Source: Candidatus Kaiserbacteria bacterium (lineage in GTDB: Bacteria; Patescibacteriota; Minisyncoccia; Phycocordibacterales; UBA918). Taken from it: a stretch of DNA of 7,685 bases. Below are positions 4,757 to 7,685 of the stretch, piece by piece. The stretch is taken from contig QKBW01000056.1 of the NCBI GenBank assembly GCA_003245875.1, positions 1-7,685 on the forward strand, in the 5' to 3' direction. Within the stretch, counting starts at the first letter, position 1; every line of letters begins with the position of its first letter. The notes beneath the pieces were generated by a model. The model ran no database searches, had not been told where the DNA came from, and saw nothing but the letters and a program-made list of their open reading frames with translations. The translations under genes and the position numbers were made by a program.

Positions 4757-6016
4757 CTATTTGTTCTTCATAAACTCCAACGCAGCGTCCAGTTGTGGGT
4801 CTTTACCCGCAAGCACATCATCAGAGGTGCGGTCAACCACCATATCTGGTGTCAAACCTCCGTTAGATATCGAATTTCCGTTGGGGGTCAACCAGCGAGC
4901 AACAGTTACCTTCAAAGATGAGCCGTCAGACAGTGGCAGTAACTCCTGCACCGATCCTTTACCAAAGGTCTGCTCACCGATAAGTGTTGCGACACCATGT
5001 TCCTGCAGTGCACCAGCTAGAATCTCGGACGCAGATGCCGAACCTTGATCAACCAATACCACCAGTTTTTTGGGTGCGTAATCACCTAGTGTTTGTCCAT
5101 AACTACGGTATACATCCTCATTTTTTCCTTCCCCATAACTTTCTCGAACCACCACTGCGCCGCCATCAAGGAAATAGCTGGCGATAGAAACAGCACTCTG
5201 AAGATAACCGCCAGGATTGCCACGCACATCAAGAACGAGCTTACGAGTACCGCTCTTCATGTATTGCTGAATAGCATCCTTCATCTTATCCTCAGCCAAC
5301 GCATTAAAGCTGTACAGGCTGATAATGAATACATCATCACGCTGTTCTGTCTTCACAGTCGGAATGGCAATGGTGTCACGTGTGATGGTCTTTTCAAGAA
5401 ATTGCCCACTATCGGCGCGATACAAACGTAATGTAACATCCGTTCCCTTCTCGCCACGAATATGATCGACAGCTTCGTCTACACTCATTTGTTCGGTACT
5501 CATGTCATCGATAGACACAATCGCGTCCCCTGACATAATGCCGGCTTTGTCTGCTGGTGTATCAGGTAGTGGGGCGATAACCGTAATGACATTGTCTCGC
5601 ATACCAACCTCCATACCAACGCCACTAAAGTTGCCAGCGATATCCTCAGAGAACTTTTCAGATTGTTCTGGTGGCATGAAAATGGTATATGGATCACCAA
5701 AACTCTGCACCATGCCAGAAATAGCTCCATTTACTCGCTCATCAATTGAAATTGTCTCTGTTGATGATCCGGAAACGAATTTTTCATTCATAAGATTCCA
5801 GACTTGCCAAAAATTAGACAAATCAACCGATGTACCAGGTACATTCTTTGGTAAGAAAATTGAGAATAAACTAGCCGACTGTGGCACGGTTGTTGCTCCA
5901 CTCCCCACCTGTACTCCGGCAAAAAACGCTATCGCTGCCAAGAGCGTAGCCAGTGCGATCATTATCGCCTTCAAATGACGTGATGTCGTCACCTCTGTGT
6001 GTACCTCATCTTGCAT
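4757..6016 (-). CDS. ctpA: S41 carboxy-terminal processing peptidase with PDZ domain
   Basis: CtpA/Prc-type serine proteases use a Ser-Lys dyad and trim or degrade extracytoplasmic proteins from their C-termini. The 419-residue protein has one N-terminal membrane segment (about 15-36), an N-terminal helical region with the family motif FGDPYTIFM (106-114), a PDZ domain at about 131-205 beginning FSGVGMEV, and the tail-protease domain. The active site is clear: GSASASE with nucleophile Ser328, FGKGSVQ with Lys353, and Gln357. The 25-residue Ser-Lys spacing and four-residue Lys-Gln spacing match E. coli Prc (Ser430, Lys455, Gln459). VLDVRGNPGG (261-270) is the conserved substrate-binding strand. 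Length is normal for CtpA. It is first in an operon with rplI and cyclophilin, transcribed away from corA. Substrates are unknown; the anchor places it outside the membrane. Confidence 0.97.
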   Translation of the reverse strand: MQDEVHTEVTTSRHLKAIMIALATLLAAIAFFAGVQVGSGATTVPQSASLFSIFLPKNVPGTSVDLSNFWQVWNLMNEKFVSGSSTETISIDERVNGAISGMVQSFGDPYTIFMPPEQSEKFSEDIAGNFSGVGMEVGMRDNVITVIAPLPDTPADKAGIMSGDAIVSIDDMSTEQMSVDEAVDHIRGEKGTDVTLRLYRADSGQFLEKTITRDTIAIPTVKTEQRDDVFIISLYSFNALAEDKMKDAIQQYMKSGTRKLVLDVRGNPGGYLQSAVSIASYFLDGGAVVVRESYGEGKNEDVYRSYGQTLGDYAPKKLVVLVDQGSASASEILAGALQEHGVATLIGEQTFGKGSVQELLPLSDGSSLKVTVARWLTPNGNSISNGGLTPDMVVDRTSDDVLAGKDPQLDAALEFMKNK

Positions 6017-6024
6017 ATTCGCCT

Positions 6025-6033
6025 ATTATGACA
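6025..6033 (-). promoter_or_regulatory. Extended -10 promoter of the ctpA-rplI-cyclophilin operon
   Basis: The minus strand reads TGT-CATAAT, 5/6 to TATAAT with the TGn extension. It ends eight bases before the ctpA ATG, so the leader should be only 1-2 bases or absent. AGGCGAAT between the two contains a weak AGG, too close to the predicted start to act as a normal Shine-Dalgarno site. There is no good -35; an inverted repeat occupies that position. Confidence 0.5.
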
Positions 6034-6037
6034 TAAG

Positions 6038-6052
6038 GGTGAGCATATCACC
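6038..6052. promoter_or_regulatory. Inverted repeat in the ctpA-corA divergent region, possible operator
   Basis: GGTGA-GCATA-TCACC has perfect five-base arms and a five-base spacer. It lies just upstream of the ctpA extended -10, at about -20 to -34 from the predicted transcription start, where a bound dimeric regulator would affect RNA polymerase. The rest of the 100-base intergenic region shows no other clear structure. Arms this short can arise by chance. Confidence 0.3.
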
Positions 6053-6102
6053 AAACAAGAGCAAACTGTGCATAGAATCGGTTTTTGATTAGCACAAGAC
6101 CG

Positions 6103-6108
6103 TATACT
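6103..6108 (+). promoter_or_regulatory. -10 element of corA
   Basis: TATACT lies eight bases before the corA ATG at 6117, preceded by CCG and so without the TGn extension. A TTGATT at 6085-6090 is only 12 bases upstream, too close for a -35. Transcription would start about two bases before the ATG, again nearly leaderless. Confidence 0.45.
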
Positions 6109-6116
6109 ATCTAGGT

Positions 6117-7025
6117 ATGATCACGCGTCACGATAGCGGCTCGCTCGTCTGGTATGATGTTCTCTCACCAGATACGGACGAGATACGCACTCTGGCTGAA
6201 GAGTGCACGCTGCCACCAGAATATCTGACCGATCTGACAAGTGTCACCCCCAACGTCACCACTACCGCGTCAAAAAACGCCGTTAAAATGGTACTGGACT
6301 TCCCTTTCGTAAAGCGAACCGATCTCACCCGACCTCACCAGGTTAAATTTATTGCCACCAAAAAAGCTTTGGTAACTATTCGCTTTGAGGACATACAAAG
6401 CATCGACAACTTTGCGAGCGATTTTGAGGTGCACACGCTCCTTCACAAAAAAGATCGCTTGACTGGAGGCCATCTGCTAATATCCCTGTTACTGCTGATG
6501 TATCGAGGTTTGGATGACAAGCTTGATTACCTGACCGAGCGTCTCGCGGTCATTGATAATGAAATATTCACTGGGCACGAACGGGAGATGGTAAAGGAAA
6601 TTGCAGAGATTGGCCGTCGCTTGGTTATGTTTCGCCAAGCCGTCGAGGCGCAAGGCAGCGCATTGGGCATGTTATATAGTGCGCTACCAAATATTTTCAA
6701 AACGCTCGCACAAGAACAGGTAGTTATTCTCAATGAGCAATACATGCACATCAATCGTCGTTTAGCACGTACCACGTTAGCTTTACAAGAGCTGCGTGAG
6801 ACCAACAATTCCCTCATAACCACCAAACAAAACGAGATCATGAAAACACTGACCATTATGGCTTTCGTTACCTTTCCTCTCAGTTTGGTGTCTTCGATTT
6901 TTGGCATGAACACCATAGCAACACCGATTATTGGCACGCCTGGTGACTTTTGGATAATTTTAGCTTTTATGTTAACCGGTTTTGTCTCTTTCTTCATCTT
7001 TTTCTGGTACAAAAAATGGCTATAG
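6117..7025 (+). CDS. corA: CorA-family divalent cation transporter
   Basis: CorA proteins form homopentameric channels in the cytoplasmic membrane that carry Mg2+ (also Co2+ or Ni2+, and Zn2+ in the ZntB branch), gated by ion binding to the cytoplasmic domain. The 302-residue protein has a soluble alpha/beta domain (about 1-110), a long helical stalk (about 115-240) and two C-terminal membrane segments (about 243-262 and 277-297). The signature GMN is at 263-265 in SSIFGMNT, directly after the first membrane segment, as required for the selectivity filter. The cytosolic tail ends KKWL with positive charge. Usually the motif is YGMN; here Phe replaces Tyr. Length is near the usual 310-320. It starts 100 bases from divergent ctpA and is followed 34 bases later by cysS. 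Ion choice between Mg and others cannot be decided from this sequence. Confidence 0.94.
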   Translation: MITRHDSGSLVWYDVLSPDTDEIRTLAEECTLPPEYLTDLTSVTPNVTTTASKNAVKMVLDFPFVKRTDLTRPHQVKFIATKKALVTIRFEDIQSIDNFASDFEVHTLLHKKDRLTGGHLLISLLLLMYRGLDDKLDYLTERLAVIDNEIFTGHEREMVKEIAEIGRRLVMFRQAVEAQGSALGMLYSALPNIFKTLAQEQVVILNEQYMHINRRLARTTLALQELRETNNSLITTKQNEIMKTLTIMAFVTFPLSLVSSIFGMNTIATPIIGTPGDFWIILAFMLTGFVSFFIFFWYKKWL

Positions 7026-7041
7026 CCCTTAAGTGGTTTTT

Positions 7042-7050
7042 TGCTACAAT
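7042..7050 (+). promoter_or_regulatory. Extended -10 promoter of cysS
   Basis: TGC-TACAAT is an extended -10 with 5/6 match, in the 34-base gap after corA. It ends nine bases before the cysS ATG, predicting a leader of 2-3 bases. No -35 and no Shine-Dalgarno site are present. There is no terminator after corA, so read-through from corA may add to cysS transcription. Confidence 0.45.
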
Positions 7051-7059
7051 AGCTTTTAT

Positions 7060-7685
7060 ATGTTTTCACTGTTCAAGGAAGAAGATACCACAGACGCACC
7101 ACTTTCTTTTTACAATACCGCTAGTCGTACCCTTGAACCGTTTGTACCACTGCGCAAAGGCGAGGTAACCATGTATAGCTGTGGCCCGACTGTTTACGAC
7201 TACGCACACATCGGCAACTTACGCGCATATATTTTTGCTGACATTCTCAAACGCACTCTCATGTACAACGGTTACCGTGTACGTAGTACGATGAATTTTA
7301 CTGACTTTGGTCACCTTACCTCCGATGCCGATACCGGTGACGACAAAATGATGAAGGGTCTTAAGCGTGAGGGGTATGATATGACGCTGGAAAATATGCG
7401 TCGACTCGGCGACAAATATATTGCCGCATTCAAAGCAGATACAAAGGCGTTACATATCCTTCCCCCAACCCAATACACAAGAGCCAGCGACTATGTTAAG
7501 GAACAGATCGCCTTAATAAAAACACTCGACGAAAAGGGCTACACCTACGAGACCAGTGATGGCGTTTATTTTGATGTAAGCCGATACCCACAATACGGTC
7601 GACTGGGCAACATTGATCTTGATGCCCTCAAGGCTGGCGCACGTGTAGCAGTCAATGAAGAAAAAAAACACCCCGCTGACTTTGC
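7060..7685 (+). CDS. cysS: Cysteinyl-tRNA synthetase, N-terminal part (runs off the right edge)
   Basis: The class I enzyme charges tRNA-Cys with cysteine in the cytosol. The reading frame is open from the ATG at 7060 to the window end, 208 complete codons of an enzyme usually near 450-500 residues. The start of the catalytic domain reads LSFYNTASRTLEPFVPLRKG and then MYSCGPTVYDYAHIGNLRAY. Cys41 is the first zinc ligand, and HIGN at 50-53 is the HIGH motif. NFTDFGHLTSDADTGDDKMM (79-98) replaces the shorter NVTDIDDKI of E. coli with an insertion that I associate with CPR and related enzymes. SDGVYFDVSRYPQYGRLGNI follows near 168-187, matching the family's region before the second zinc ligand. 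The KMSKS loop and anticodon-binding domain lie beyond the window. An extended -10 nine bases upstream implies an almost leaderless mRNA. Confidence 0.95.
   Translation, partial: MFSLFKEEDTTDAPLSFYNTASRTLEPFVPLRKGEVTMYSCGPTVYDYAHIGNLRAYIFADILKRTLMYNGYRVRSTMNFTDFGHLTSDADTGDDKMMKGLKREGYDMTLENMRRLGDKYIAAFKADTKALHILPPTQYTRASDYVKEQIALIKTLDEKGYTYETSDGVYFDVSRYPQYGRLGNIDLDALKAGARVAVNEEKKHPADF

Noticed and set aside
5502..5978. A 158-codon open frame on the plus strand opposite ctpA
   Set aside because: It is antisense to a clear S41 protease with intact active site, has no family resemblance and no start signals.
7018..7027. Palindrome GGCTATAGCC at the corA stop codon
   Set aside because: Self-complementary with no loop and no following U-tract in register. 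Too short to call a terminator or binding site.
6527..7069. A 180-codon open frame on the minus strand opposite corA
   Set aside because: It mirrors the CorA coding frame, is unusually rich in Cys/Ser/Arg as shadow frames often are, and has no recognisable domain.

Overview
The window looks like a chromosomal segment from a CPR/Patescibacteria bacterium, most likely Parcubacteria and possibly close to Kaiserbacteria. This is inferred from protein style, not from a database search. The clues are a cysteinyl-tRNA synthetase with a 'GHLTSDADTG' insertion, a secreted protein opening with the 'SKYLALTLF..LPF.GGYIGY' anchor, a small membrane protein with an Ada-like Cys tail, and compact gene packing. 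TGA is used as an ordinary stop (LOG and L9 genes), so the code 25 seen in Absconditabacteria and Gracilibacteria does not apply. I see no mobile element, CRISPR array, tRNA or rRNA, and no gene-free stretch longer than 100 bases.

Layout. Positions 37-3320 hold four genes on the minus strand, in transcription order: a small anchored Ada-like protein, a DnaQ/RNase T-like exonuclease, a large anchored protein of unknown function, and a LOG-family nucleotide phosphoribohydrolase. Ribosomal protein bL27 (3364-3639) is on the plus strand and diverges from the small membrane gene. It converges on a minus-strand operon ctpA (S41 protease) -> rplI (bL9) -> cyclophilin (3702-6016), and the two sides share a perfect bidirectional terminator hairpin at 3650-3690. 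A 100-base divergent control region separates ctpA from corA (6117-7025, plus). CorA is followed by cysS (7060 to the right edge, incomplete).

How the genes fit together. The ctpA-rplI-cyclophilin operon joins two proteins expected to work outside the membrane, a processing protease and a prolyl isomerase, with a ribosomal protein. The last two genes overlap by four bases (ATGA). L27, L9 and CysS are translation genes; CorA supplies divalent cations; LOG and the exonuclease act on nucleotides and nucleic acids.

The most notable signals are not ordinary genes. (1) There are three GC-rich perfect hairpins with three-base loops. One is a normal terminator, one sits exactly where a -35 box would be, and one lies in frame inside the start of a coding region. 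(2) Promoters are mainly of the extended -10 type (TGnTATAMT) and often lie only 4-9 bases before the ATG, without Shine-Dalgarno sites, which suggests leaderless mRNAs. (3) The DEDDh-type exonuclease has Gly in place of the last catalytic Asp.
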